This document shows positions 16,796-25,274 of a DNA stretch of 64,000 nucleotides, in pieces. This DNA comes from Mycobacterium sp. (GTDB taxonomy: Bacteria > Actinomycetota > Actinomycetes > Mycobacteriales > Mycobacteriaceae): NCBI GenBank assembly GCA_021732005.1, contig JAKFVT010000039.1:1-64000 (forward strand), written 5' to 3'. The position numbers were made by a program, and so were the translations under genes. Under the pieces are notes generated by a model. That model saw only the letters and a list, made by a program, of their open reading frames with translations. It ran no database searches and was not told the DNA's origin. The number at the start of each line of letters is the position of its first letter. Position 1 is the first letter of the stretch.

Positions 16796-18424
16796 TCACA
16801 ACGCTTGGTCCACCTGTTCGGCCACCCGTAAGGCGTTGGCCGCGACGGTCAAACTCGGGTTCAGCCCCGCGCTCGACGGAAAGAACGACGTGTCCACCAC
16901 GTAGAGGTTTTCCACGTCGTGCGCCCGGTTCTGTGGGTTCAGCACGCTGGTCTTGGGATCGGTGCCGAACCGGCAGGTGCCGCAGACGTGACCCATGTTC
17001 GAATTCTCTTTGCCGCTGCCCAGGCCGCGAGAACGGAATGGTTTGAGCGTCTGCTTGAACAACCGTAGGAACGCCGCGTGTCGCTCGATCTCGTTGGGGT
17101 GCAATCGATATTGCATCCTCATCCGCTGGCGTCCGTCGGAGCCAGGGTGCTCGGACAGCAGTACTCGGTTGTCGTAGTAGGGGAGGTCTTCCATCATCGA
17201 GGCCAGGATCAGTCCGCCGGTGAAGAAGTTCTCGTAGACCCGGCGCACGGCTGGACTCAGCAGACGCAGCGCTTTGGCTTGCGGACCAGGGCGATTGGTC
17301 AGCCACTCCATGGGCGGTATCGCGCCGAACGATTGCACGGTTCCGTACTTCTGACCCTGATAGAAGTAGAAATCGTTGAGCCCGATCTCTTTGTTGGCGT
17401 CGGTGATCTTGGAGCCCGGTTCGGGCCAGATCATGATCGGGTCGAGCAGATGGCGCATCAGGTTGCGCCCCACCATGTCCGAACCGTTGGCCAGCCCGCG
17501 GGGCCAATCGCCCGAGCGGGAGTTGAGCAGCAGCACGGGTGTCGCCAGTGCGCCCGCGGCCACCACCACAACCTTCCCCGTCAAGGCCAATCGACCGGAC
17601 GGGTGCTCGCAGATCACCTTTCGGACCATCGTGCGGTCCGCTTCCAGGTGCAGCACCCGGCACTGCGTCAACAACTGTGCCCCGTGCTCTGTGATCGCGG
17701 GCAGCACACCGTTACGAGCGGCGTCGTTCTTGCACGACTGGGAACACAAGACGGTCTGGCAGGTGGCACAGCCAGTGGTGTAGTCGCAGGCCATCGGCAA
17801 GTGGTAAGGATGCAGTCCGCGTCCGGTCAAATAATCGACCAGAGGCTGGTTGTCGGTCGAAAAGGGCGGTGCAGCGGGCAGATTGAGGCCGGCGTCGGGG
17901 CGCAGGGGATCAGGCTGGCCGCGTACCCCCAGCAGCTCCTCGGCCTCGGCGTACCACGGCCTCATCTGCTCGTAGGTGACCGGCCAGGCTTCCGGCACGG
18001 TGGACTCGCCGGGGTCGGTGAAGTTCTGTCGGGGGGTGAAATCCCGGGCGAAGAACCGTTCGCACACCATGCCGTAGAGCGCGGAGGACCCGCCGGTTCC
18101 ACTGCCGATGAAGGGAACAAAGCGTTTGGCAGAACGGCCGCTGATGTCTTCGACCTCGTCAGTCGAGCGTCCGCCGCGGGCCAGGGCGTCGAAGTACGTC
18201 TCTTTGGACCGGGTCGCAGTCGGCTCGGCCAGCTCCGGCATTGCCGAACGAATCGTGCCCACCGTCCCCGGCAGAGTCGAGCGTCCCTTCTCGACGAAGA
18301 GCACTCGGCGACCGGCCTGGGCCAGGCGGTAGCCCAGCATTCCGCCGCCCATGCCGGTGCCCACGACGATCACGTCCCACTCGAGGCGTTCCACGTCGCG
18401 CGCACTCATTGCGCCGTCAGCCAA
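16796..18424 (-). CDS. GMC-type FAD-dependent oxidoreductase (copy 2 of 2)
   Basis: 542-residue flavoprotein strongly similar over its whole length to the GMC enzyme at 6964. It has the same FAD-binding VVGTGMGGGM near residue 20, the same cysteine-rich segment (CDYTTGCATCQTVLC), and the C-terminal SAGLNPSLTVAANALR signature. The start is a TTG at 18424, preceded by GAGGAGCT at the same spacing as in the paralogue, where the start is GTG. The best-conserved parts are the cofactor and active-site segments; the middle differs more, suggesting another substrate position. It is first in an operon with a sugar methyltransferase and an acyltransferase and divergent from a GT1. Oxidation of a sugar hydroxyl is the inferred role. 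Confidence 0.88.
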   Translation of the reverse strand: MADGAMSARDVERLEWDVIVVGTGMGGGMLGYRLAQAGRRVLFVEKGRSTLPGTVGTIRSAMPELAEPTATRSKETYFDALARGGRSTDEVEDISGRSAKRFVPFIGSGTGGSSALYGMVCERFFARDFTPRQNFTDPGESTVPEAWPVTYEQMRPWYAEAEELLGVRGQPDPLRPDAGLNLPAAPPFSTDNQPLVDYLTGRGLHPYHLPMACDYTTGCATCQTVLCSQSCKNDAARNGVLPAITEHGAQLLTQCRVLHLEADRTMVRKVICEHPSGRLALTGKVVVVAAGALATPVLLLNSRSGDWPRGLANGSDMVGRNLMRHLLDPIMIWPEPGSKITDANKEIGLNDFYFYQGQKYGTVQSFGAIPPMEWLTNRPGPQAKALRLLSPAVRRVYENFFTGGLILASMMEDLPYYDNRVLLSEHPGSDGRQRMRMQYRLHPNEIERHAAFLRLFKQTLKPFRSRGLGSGKENSNMGHVCGTCRFGTDPKTSVLNPQNRAHDVENLYVVDTSFFPSSAGLNPSLTVAANALRVAEQVDQAL

Positions 18425-18492
18425 ATTGGAGCTCCTCAGCGTGATGGCCCAAAGATTGGCCTGGACTTGGCGATTCGGGATGGTATCAACGA
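18425..18492. repeat. upstream region shared by the two GMC genes, copy B
   Basis: Counterpart of 8614-8679. The block contains the ribosome site of the GMC gene. It ends in a TATCAACG segment that in copy A contains the stop codon of the GT4 gene, but here no GT4 gene follows. The similarity stops there and unrelated sequence leading to a GT1 gene begins, marking a duplication edge. Confidence 0.7.
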
Positions 18493-18600
18493 TCAGTCGC
18501 GAGCATGGCCGAACGCTTACTGGGCCGTCAAAAAACCGGTAATAATGACCGTTGCTCCCCGCGGGTGAGCCAGTGGGATGATGAAAGGCCAGAACTGGCG

Positions 18601-19869
18601 ATGAAACTTGTGCTGTCCAGCTACGGCGGTCGCGGTGATGTCGAGCCTGCCGTCGTAGTCGGCTGTGAGTTGCTACGCCGGGGGCACGACGTCCAGTTGG
18701 TTGTCCCGCCCAATCTGGTGGGTTTCGCCGAGGCTGCCGGACTTCCCGCTGTGGCCTACGGGCTGGATTCGAAACAGATCCTCGAGCTGCAGTGGCGTTA
18801 TTTCACCCTCTACGGGCGCACTCCGTGGAAGCTCAAGGAGCTCAACCGGATGGCTGGTGAAACAGCGCAGTTCGCCGAGAGGTGTTGGGCGAGTATGACC
18901 ACGACCCTGGCTTCGGTGGCTCAGGGAGCCGACCTGTTGCTGACCGGCCTGATTTTCGAGCAGCCGGCCGCCAATGTCGCCGAGGCCTTCGACATCCCGC
19001 TGGTCACCCTGCACTATTTCCCCTACCGGGTGCACGGGCAGCTTCTGCCGCTCGTGCCGGCACCGCTGAGTCGAGTGGCGATGGCGGTGAATGAGTGGAC
19101 CGCGTGGCGAGGAACCCGCAAGGGTGAGGACGCCCAGCGCCGCGAATTGGGACTACCCGAAGCGGCCAGTCCTGCACCACGCCGTATCGCAGACAGAAGT
19201 TCGCTGGAAATCCAGGCCTACGACGAACTGGTCTTTCCGGGGTTGGCGGGCGACTGGGCCAAGTGGATTCACCAGCGGCCGTTCGTCGGTGCTCTGGCGA
19301 TGGCATCGCCGACGGACTCCGATGCTGAGGTCGCGTCGTGGATTGCCGACGGAAGGCCGCCGATTTTCTTCGGATTCGGCAGCGTGCCGATCGGATCGCC
19401 CGCCGACACGATCGCCTTGATTGCCACAGCGTGCGCACAGTTGGGGGAGCGCGCGATCGTCGGCTCGGGCGGCACGGACTACGCGGACGTTCCGCAGTTC
19501 GAGCACGTCAAAGTGGTCGGACAGGTGAATTACGCGACGATCTTCCCGTCGTGCCGCGCGGTGGTCCATCATGGAGGATCAGGCACCGTCGCCGCTTGCT
19601 TACGAGCAGGAGTACCCCAGTTGGTCCTCTGGACGTTGCCTGACCAGCCATTTTTCGCCGCTCAGCTGAAGCGACTCAAGGTCGGTGCGGGTCGTCGGTT
19701 TTCGACGACCACCGAGAAATCACTGGTCAAGGACCTGCGACGGATTCTCGCCCCGGAGTACGCGGGCCGGGCCGGGGAGGTCGCCTCAAGAATGACGACC
19801 CGGGTCGACGCCGTCGTTGCTGCGGCCGATCGTGTGGAGGAATTTGCGCGCCTGAAGTGCCGTACCTAA
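18601..19869 (+). CDS. GPL-type GT1 glycosyltransferase (copy 3 of 5)
   Basis: 422-residue GT1 enzyme opening MKLVLSSYGGRGDVEP. The donor motif is HHGGSGT at residues 323-329, followed by WTLPDQP with the usual DQ pair. The long frame could extend upstream to 18505, but I chose the ATG at 18601 because it aligns exactly with the starts of the other four Gtf copies and is preceded by a purine-rich AAAGG. It is divergent from the GMC operon, with 176 bp between the starts. It is followed after 129 bp by the nucleotide-sugar dehydrogenase gene. It is the closest relative in the window of the copy at 12088. Acceptor and donor are unknown. Confidence 0.88.
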   Translation: MKLVLSSYGGRGDVEPAVVVGCELLRRGHDVQLVVPPNLVGFAEAAGLPAVAYGLDSKQILELQWRYFTLYGRTPWKLKELNRMAGETAQFAERCWASMTTTLASVAQGADLLLTGLIFEQPAANVAEAFDIPLVTLHYFPYRVHGQLLPLVPAPLSRVAMAVNEWTAWRGTRKGEDAQRRELGLPEAASPAPRRIADRSSLEIQAYDELVFPGLAGDWAKWIHQRPFVGALAMASPTDSDAEVASWIADGRPPIFFGFGSVPIGSPADTIALIATACAQLGERAIVGSGGTDYADVPQFEHVKVVGQVNYATIFPSCRAVVHHGGSGTVAACLRAGVPQLVLWTLPDQPFFAAQLKRLKVGAGRRFSTTTEKSLVKDLRRILAPEYAGRAGEVASRMTTRVDAVVAAADRVEEFARLKCRT

Positions 19870-19998
19870 TCACTTGTCCCAGCCAGCCGAATTCCGAGTC
19901 GACGGCGTCAATATTGGATTAGGCTGCCGAGCGACCCGCCTGGTCGCCCGGGCAACTCCAGGACGCGCACGGGGAAGTTGAAGGAGCTAGAAACGGCA

Positions 19999-21381
19999 AT
20001 GGCTAGAGGCGCGTTCGGACGAAGCGATGCCGAGATCGATCTCCTGGTCCGTGGCATGCGGTCAGGGATCGCGGTTGTGGGCTTCGGCTATATCGGCACG
20101 GTGATCGGTGCTGTGCTGGCTGACCGTGGCTGGCCCGTGACCGGTATCGACGTGAGACCGAACATTGTGGACGAGATCAACCACGGCAGAACGAGTGTGC
20201 CCGAGCCCGGGCTCGGCGAGCTTGTGGCTGAGTCGGTACACGTTGGCCGCCTTCGTGCTACGTCCGATTTCGGCGTGATCGCCGACAACGACTTCATCAT
20301 CGTCACCGTCGGTACGCCGCTCGGTCCGGACTACGAGCCCATCGTCGATGACATTAAGGCTGCGGCACGGGCCGTAGGAGAGCACCTGCGTCCCGGCCAC
20401 TTGGTCATCCTGAAGAGCACGGTGCCGCCGGACACCACTGAAACCCTCGTTCGGCCGATCCTGGAAGAGGCGTCGGGCCTTAAGGCCGGCGTCGACTTCG
20501 GTTTGGCGTTCTGCCCCGAGCGGCTCGCCGAAGGGCAGGCCATCCGGGAGCTCACCTCGATCCCCGTGGTGGTCGGTGCCGTCGATGAGCGCAGCGCGCG
20601 CAGCTGCGCCACGCTGTGGCGCCACGGCCTCGGGCTGGAGTCGATCATCGTGGAGGATCCGCGGACCGCCGAGATGGTCAAGCTCGCCGACAACCTCTGG
20701 ATCGACCTCAACATCGCGATGGCCAACGAGCTGGCCAAGGTTTGCGACCGCCTCGACATGGATGTTCTCCAGGTCATCGCCGCGGCCAACTCGATGCCGA
20801 AGGGCATGCACAACGTCAACATCCTTTCGCCGAGCATGGGCGTCGGCGGCTACTGCCTGACGAAGGATCCGTGGTTCGTCAATCACCTGGGCGAGACGCT
20901 CGGACTGGACCTGAACGTGCCGAAGACGTCAAGGACCGTCAACGACACCATGCCCAGCTACACCTACGGGTTGCTCACCCATTTGTTGGAGGAGCAGGGC
21001 AAGACGATCGAGAACAGCAAGATCGCGGTGCTCGGCATCGCGTTCAAGAACAACACCGGGGACTGCCGGCTCACGCCCACCAAGTATGTCGTGGCCTTGC
21101 TCGAAGAATCCGGTTGTCAGCTTTCGGTCCATGACCCATGGGTGCCGGACGAGGAAGCGCACACGGTGACGAAGATCCCGCTGAGCCCGGATATCGAATC
21201 CGCGGTCAAGGATGCCGATGCGCTGGTTGTCCTTGCGGGGCACCGCGAATTCCATCAGATTCCCCTGGTCCGGCTTGCGGACCTCGCCGCCGATGGCTGC
21301 GTGTTCCTGGACGGCCGCAACAGCTTCGACCCGGCAGCCGCACGCGCAGCCGGCTTCATCTACAAGGGGATCGGCCGCTAG
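19999..21381 (+). CDS. nucleotide-sugar dehydrogenase (UDP-Glc/UDP-ManNAc type)
   Basis: 460-residue NAD-dependent dehydrogenase that oxidises the C6 alcohol of a nucleotide sugar to the acid. It has the N-terminal Rossmann motif (VVGFGYIG), the FCPERLAEG segment, and the catalytic cysteine in GVGGYC at about residue 286, followed by KDPWF. These are shared by UDP-glucose and UDP-N-acetylmannosamine dehydrogenases, and sequence alone does not decide. The next gene is a UDP-glucuronate-decarboxylase-like SDR 47 bp downstream, which favours UDP-glucose to UDP-glucuronate. The ATG at 19999 has an AAGGAG site 12 nt upstream; a TTG at 19978 is the alternative. It would supply an acidic sugar or a pentose precursor to the glycosyltransferases. 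Confidence 0.88.
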   Translation: MARGAFGRSDAEIDLLVRGMRSGIAVVGFGYIGTVIGAVLADRGWPVTGIDVRPNIVDEINHGRTSVPEPGLGELVAESVHVGRLRATSDFGVIADNDFIIVTVGTPLGPDYEPIVDDIKAAARAVGEHLRPGHLVILKSTVPPDTTETLVRPILEEASGLKAGVDFGLAFCPERLAEGQAIRELTSIPVVVGAVDERSARSCATLWRHGLGLESIIVEDPRTAEMVKLADNLWIDLNIAMANELAKVCDRLDMDVLQVIAAANSMPKGMHNVNILSPSMGVGGYCLTKDPWFVNHLGETLGLDLNVPKTSRTVNDTMPSYTYGLLTHLLEEQGKTIENSKIAVLGIAFKNNTGDCRLTPTKYVVALLEESGCQLSVHDPWVPDEEAHTVTKIPLSPDIESAVKDADALVVLAGHREFHQIPLVRLADLAADGCVFLDGRNSFDPAAARAAGFIYKGIGR

Positions 21382-21428
21382 GCGGTCGACAAGTCATCGC
21401 CAACCGTACGCAGAACGAGAGAGCAACT

Positions 21429-22433
21429 ATGTCCAATGTCGTCGTAACAGGCGGCTACGGCTTCATCGGATCGCATTTGGTGACCGCGCTGCTGGATCGC
21501 GGCGACACAGTCACTGTCTTCGATTTCGCGAAGAACACCCGTGACACCAGCATCGACTTCGACAACCATCCCAACTTCCGGTTCATCCAAGGCGATGTCA
21601 CCGATCTCGCAGCACTCGAGCAGGCGCTGACGCCCGACGTCGATACCGTGTTTCACCTCGCCGCGGTTGTCGGCGTCGAGAACTATATGAACGATCCGCT
21701 CCAGGTTCTCGACGTCAATGTGATCGGCACTCGCAACGTCTTGGAACTGAGTCATCGCAACGGAATTCGCGTGGTTTTCGCAAGCACCTCCGAGGTGTTC
21801 GGTAAGAACCCCAACCCGCCGTGGGCCGAAGATCACGACCGGGTGCTCGGCTCGACCAAGACCGCGCGCTGGAGTTACAGCACCAGCAAGGGCATGGCCG
21901 AGCATCTGGTGTTCGCGATGCACGCCGCTCGTGGGCTACCAGTGACGGTGGTCAGGTATTTCAATGTCTATGGGCCGCGCCAGAATCCGATTTTCGTGGT
22001 CTCGCAGACCGTGCACCGCATCCTCAACGGGCGGCAGCCGCTGCTCTATGACTCGGGAGACCAGACCCGCTGCTTCACCTATGTCGACGACGCTGTCGCC
22101 GGCACCTTGCTGGCCGCTGACAGCGACGCGGCAATCGGGGAGGCGTTCAACGTCGGCAGCATGGTCGAGACGTCGATGCGTGAGGCAGTGGAGCTGGCCA
22201 TCAAGATCGCCAGTGTCGACGGGGTGACCAGTGCCGAACCTGTCGATACGGCAGCGCGTTTCGGTGGTCGCTACGAGGACATTCCCCGTCGCATCCCGGA
22301 CTCGACGAAAGCCCAGCGCGAACTGGGCTGGCGTCTGCAGGTCGACGTCGAAGAAGGTATTCGCCGCACCATCGAGTGGGCACGAGCAAATCCGTGGTAT
22401 CTGAAGCAACCCGTTAAGGATGGCAAGGGCTAG
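21429..22433 (+). CDS. extended SDR, UDP-glucuronate decarboxylase-like
   Basis: 334-residue extended short-chain dehydrogenase. It has the NAD-binding GGYGFIGSHL at the N-terminus, the catalytic YSTSK with Tyr150 and Lys154, and a preceding STSEVFG segment. The run from STSEVFG through the segment LGSTKTARWSYSTSK resembles UDP-glucuronate decarboxylases (UDP-xylose synthases) and the ArnA dehydrogenase domain more than UDP-glucose 4-epimerases. The frame is open upstream to 21138, inside the previous gene, but the ATG at 21429 is the natural start at the Rossmann motif. With the upstream dehydrogenase it forms a plausible UDP-Glc to UDP-GlcA to UDP-pentose route. The GT1 gene starts 8 bp after its stop, so a GT1 using that sugar is attractive. 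An epimerase function cannot be excluded. Confidence 0.82.
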   Translation: MSNVVVTGGYGFIGSHLVTALLDRGDTVTVFDFAKNTRDTSIDFDNHPNFRFIQGDVTDLAALEQALTPDVDTVFHLAAVVGVENYMNDPLQVLDVNVIGTRNVLELSHRNGIRVVFASTSEVFGKNPNPPWAEDHDRVLGSTKTARWSYSTSKGMAEHLVFAMHAARGLPVTVVRYFNVYGPRQNPIFVVSQTVHRILNGRQPLLYDSGDQTRCFTYVDDAVAGTLLAADSDAAIGEAFNVGSMVETSMREAVELAIKIASVDGVTSAEPVDTAARFGGRYEDIPRRIPDSTKAQRELGWRLQVDVEEGIRRTIEWARANPWYLKQPVKDGKG

Positions 22434-22441
22434 GACCCGCG

Positions 22442-23719
22442 ATGAAATTCGTGCTGGCGAACTGGGGTACGCGCGGCGAAGTGGAGCCGTTCGCCGCAAT
22501 CGGGCGGGAACTGGTGCATCGCGGACACGATGTGCATCTCGTTGTTGCGCCGGAGATGCTGGGATTCGCCGAGTCCGCTGGCCCTCAAGCCGTCTCCTAC
22601 GGGCCGAGCCTCAGCGTCGCCGACGAGCAACACCACGAATACTGGAAATTGTTCTTTAGTAAGCCCTGGAAACTCCAGGAACTGAACCGGCTACTGGTGG
22701 AGTTTTCGGCCCCCCTGGACGAGTACCGGGGACAGGTGGAACAAACACTCCTGTCGTTGGCCGACGGAACCGACCTGCTGCTCACCGGTATGAATTACGA
22801 GGACGTCGCGTCCAACGTTGCCGAGTATTGCGGCACCCCACTAGCCACGTTGCAGATCTTTCCGTTGCGGAGCAACGGTTTTGAGATGCCATTTTTGCCG
22901 GCGCCGTTGTGTCGCGCGGCGATGAATGTCATGGACTGGCTGGCCTGGCGCGGGCACAAGGCCGAGGACGACGCCCAGCGCCTCGCCCTCGGCCTACCCA
23001 AGGCAACGGGCCATTGGACGAAGCGAATTTCCGCAAGCCACGCAATGGAGATCCAGGCTTACGACGAAGTGTGCTATCCCGGGCTCGCCGATGAGTGGTC
23101 AAGGTGGAACGACCAGGAAATCCCCGAACGTCCCTTCGTCGGTGCGCTGACGATGCAGCTGCCGGTCGCCGGAGACGCCGAGATCGCGTCATGGATAGAC
23201 GCCGGGACGCCGCCGATCTTCTTCAGCTTCGGCAGTATGCCGGTCGACGCCGCGGCCGACACAATTGCGATGATCGCCGGGGCGTGCGCGCGACTCGGGG
23301 AACGGGCCTTGGTCGGCGCCGGGTGGACCGACTACAGCAGCGTTCCCGCCTACGATCACGTCAAGATCGTCGGCGCGATGAATTACGCCGAGATTCTCCC
23401 GGCCTGCCGCGCGGTGGTACACCACGGCGGCGCCGGAACCACCAATGCGGGCCTGCGCGCGGGACGCCCCACGTTGATCACCTGGATGTTGCCCGATCAG
23501 GGGTGCTGGGGCTCTCGGGTCAAGAAGCTCAAGGTGGGTACCGGTCGACGCTTTGTCGCCACTACCGAGGAGACGTTGGTGGCCGACCTGCGGAAGATCC
23601 TCACTCCCGAATGTGCCGACCGCGCACAACAACTCGCTAGCCGGATGATCAAACCAGCGGACAGTGTCGCCCTTGCCGCAGACCTGGTGGAGAAGTTCGC
23701 CCTATCCCGCCGCGGCTGA
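22442..23719 (+). CDS. GPL-type GT1 glycosyltransferase (copy 4 of 5)
   Basis: 425-residue GT1 enzyme opening MKFVLANWGTRGEVEP, with glutamate where the other copies have aspartate. The donor motif HHGGAGTT is at residues 327-334 and the DQ pair is in MLPDQG. It has a short insertion relative to the other copies near the middle (DQEIPERPF). It is the last gene of the sugar-nucleotide operon and so is the best candidate to use the acid or pentose made by its two upstream neighbours. Its stop codon falls inside a perfect palindrome shared with the convergent ABC permease gene. Confidence 0.88.
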   Translation: MKFVLANWGTRGEVEPFAAIGRELVHRGHDVHLVVAPEMLGFAESAGPQAVSYGPSLSVADEQHHEYWKLFFSKPWKLQELNRLLVEFSAPLDEYRGQVEQTLLSLADGTDLLLTGMNYEDVASNVAEYCGTPLATLQIFPLRSNGFEMPFLPAPLCRAAMNVMDWLAWRGHKAEDDAQRLALGLPKATGHWTKRISASHAMEIQAYDEVCYPGLADEWSRWNDQEIPERPFVGALTMQLPVAGDAEIASWIDAGTPPIFFSFGSMPVDAAADTIAMIAGACARLGERALVGAGWTDYSSVPAYDHVKIVGAMNYAEILPACRAVVHHGGAGTTNAGLRAGRPTLITWMLPDQGCWGSRVKKLKVGTGRRFVATTEETLVADLRKILTPECADRAQQLASRMIKPADSVALAADLVEKFALSRRG

Positions 23720-23731
23720 CGTCAGCCGCGG
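23710..23731. terminator. perfect 22-bp palindrome at a convergent gene junction
   Basis: CCGCGGCTGAC is followed immediately by its exact reverse complement GTCAGCCGCGG, with no loop. The stop codons of both convergent genes (23717-23719 plus, 23724-23722 minus) lie in the two arms. A hairpin here could end transcription from both sides. There is no T-tract, so an intrinsic terminator of the textbook kind is not shown; a protein-binding site is an alternative. Confidence 0.5.
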
Positions 23732-24522
23732 ACGCCCCCGGATTCGGCGGCTGCCCGGTACCCGCGAACAGCCAGCGGGCCGACTGCTGCAGCACCAGCG
23801 ATCGTCCACAGAACACCCCAGAGCAGTGGCCACCAGGGCAGGCCACCCTGAGCCAGCGTCCGCATGGACTCCACGATCGGTTCCATCGGCTGCAAGCGCA
23901 GCAGCGGCCACATCCAGGACGGCAGTGATTCAACCGGGGGCGAACCGGAGCTGGCGAACACGGCCGTAATCGCGGGTAGCCCAAGCCAAATGAGCACTGT
24001 TCCGTCCTTTGCCCGCACCGCGATCGCTATCACCGCCATCGCAAACACGATCACCACCAGCACCGGGACAAGCAGGTACAGCAGTAGCTCGAGCGGGCCG
24101 CCACGGAATCGAAGTCCCAGCCCGATGCCGACCGCGGTGATGACGGCGGTGCTTACCAGGGTCCGTACGGCTTCGGCAATTAGCCGACCGGTCAGGGCGC
24201 TGGCACGGCTGACCGGCAGCGCCCAAAAGCGGCTGAGAAGGCCCATGTCGCGTTCGAAGGAGATCCCCAGTCCCACCGCGAGCGACCCGGAGAATGCTCC
24301 CGCGATCGCGCAGGTGGGCACCAAACCGTAGAGACTGTCCACCCCGGTGAGGCGTAGTACAGATTTGCCGACCAGCAGATAGTAGGTGATCAGCAAAACA
24401 GTTGGGAACACCACAGATTGGACGGGCACCAGCGGACTGCGGCGCCAGTGGGTGAAGTGCTGGCGGGCGAATACCCAGCTTTCGTATAGCAGCGAGCTGC
24501 GCAGGGGCGCGGACGTGGTCAC
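23722..24522 (-). CDS. ABC-2 type transporter permease, DrrC-like
   Basis: 266-residue integral membrane protein with about six hydrophobic segments and the ABC-2 permease pattern of daunorubicin-resistance (Drr) transporters. An amphipathic N-terminal helix is followed by FPTVLLITYYLLVGKSV and a core near RFWALPVSRASALTGR. The frame extends upstream to 24582, but I chose the GTG at 24522, whose bases form a GTGA overlap with the stop of the preceding permease gene, so the two are translationally coupled. It is last in the exporter operon. In mycobacteria Drr-type systems export lipids such as phthiocerol dimycocerosates, and drrC-type genes occur in some GPL loci. Export of the glycolipopeptide or a precursor is the likely role. 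Confidence 0.85.
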   Translation of the reverse strand: MTTSAPLRSSLLYESWVFARQHFTHWRRSPLVPVQSVVFPTVLLITYYLLVGKSVLRLTGVDSLYGLVPTCAIAGAFSGSLAVGLGISFERDMGLLSRFWALPVSRASALTGRLIAEAVRTLVSTAVITAVGIGLGLRFRGGPLELLLYLLVPVLVVIVFAMAVIAIAVRAKDGTVLIWLGLPAITAVFASSGSPPVESLPSWMWPLLRLQPMEPIVESMRTLAQGGLPWWPLLWGVLWTIAGAAAVGPLAVRGYRAAAESGGVRG

Positions 24523-25274
24523 TGCGTCCGCCTCTGCATCCGCACAGCGATAGCGCCGAACACCACGACCAGGCCCACGCACCAGGCGAAGCTACTTGCC
24601 ACGCTGCTGGCCGCGACGTTGCCGGCTGCTAGCCCGCGCAGGGTGTCGGTCACCTGTGAAACCGGTTGGTACCGAACGAAACCGTGCAACCACTCGGGAA
24701 ACGAATCGACGGGCGCCATCCCCGTGGACAACATGGTGAGCATCATCTGGGGAACGAGGAGGATCTGACTGGACCCACCGGTCTTTCCGATCTGAGCATT
24801 GGACACCCCCACGCCGATCGCATCCGCGCCCAGCGACAGTGCCAAGGTCAACGCGAGGACAAACAGCACGAAAAGGACGAGGTGGCCATGGCCGCCGAGC
24901 AGGCGGAAGCCAAAGATATACCCCGACACGATCGTGGCGACGAGGGCGACGACGCCACGGATGAGGCAGTACAGCATGCGAGCCGTCAGCGGTGTCAATG
25001 TAGAGATCGGGAATGTGCGGAGCCGATGACCGAGCTCGGACTGATGGTCGCGGGTGGCCCGGTCGACGGTTGTCAGCGCGCCGAGCAAGGTCACCTGGAC
25101 GATGATGACCGGCAGTAGGTATTGGGGATAGCCGATCCCGCCGGTGTCGATGACATTACGCAGCGCGAGGTTGAAGATGATGAAGTTACCGGCCGGCGCC
25201 AATACTGCGAACGGCAAATCGCTGCGCAGCGTATTGCGCACCATCCGTTCGGTGAGAACAGCAACTGCGCTCAC
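24519..25274 (-). CDS. ABC-2 type transporter permease, DrrB-like
   Basis: 251-residue membrane protein with about six predicted helices and the ABC-2 permease core, around GALTTVDRATRDHQSELGHR-type sequence followed by a long hydrophobic pair. It starts at GTG 25274, overlapping the stop of the ATPase gene by four bases (GTGA), and its own stop overlaps the next permease start in the same way. This points to stoichiometric production of one ATPase and two different permeases. It pairs with the 23722-24522 protein to form the membrane channel. Confidence 0.85.
   Translation of the reverse strand: MSAVAVLTERMVRNTLRSDLPFAVLAPAGNFIIFNLALRNVIDTGGIGYPQYLLPVIIVQVTLLGALTTVDRATRDHQSELGHRLRTFPISTLTPLTARMLYCLIRGVVALVATIVSGYIFGFRLLGGHGHLVLFVLFVLALTLALSLGADAIGVGVSNAQIGKTGGSSQILLVPQMMLTMLSTGMAPVDSFPEWLHGFVRYQPVSQVTDTLRGLAAGNVAASSVASSFAWCVGLVVVFGAIAVRMQRRTQ

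Noticed and set aside
17078..18568. 496-codon plus-strand open frame
   Set aside because: It lies opposite the GMC oxidoreductase gene, has no recognisable domain and a composition typical of antisense frames in GC-rich DNA.
18505..18600. Upstream extension of the GT1 at 18601
   Set aside because: The extra 32 residues do not align with the four paralogues, all of which begin at MK(F/V/L)VL.
21138..21428. Upstream extension of the SDR at 21429
   Set aside because: It lies within the dehydrogenase gene in another frame and precedes the Rossmann motif, which normally begins within a few residues of the start.
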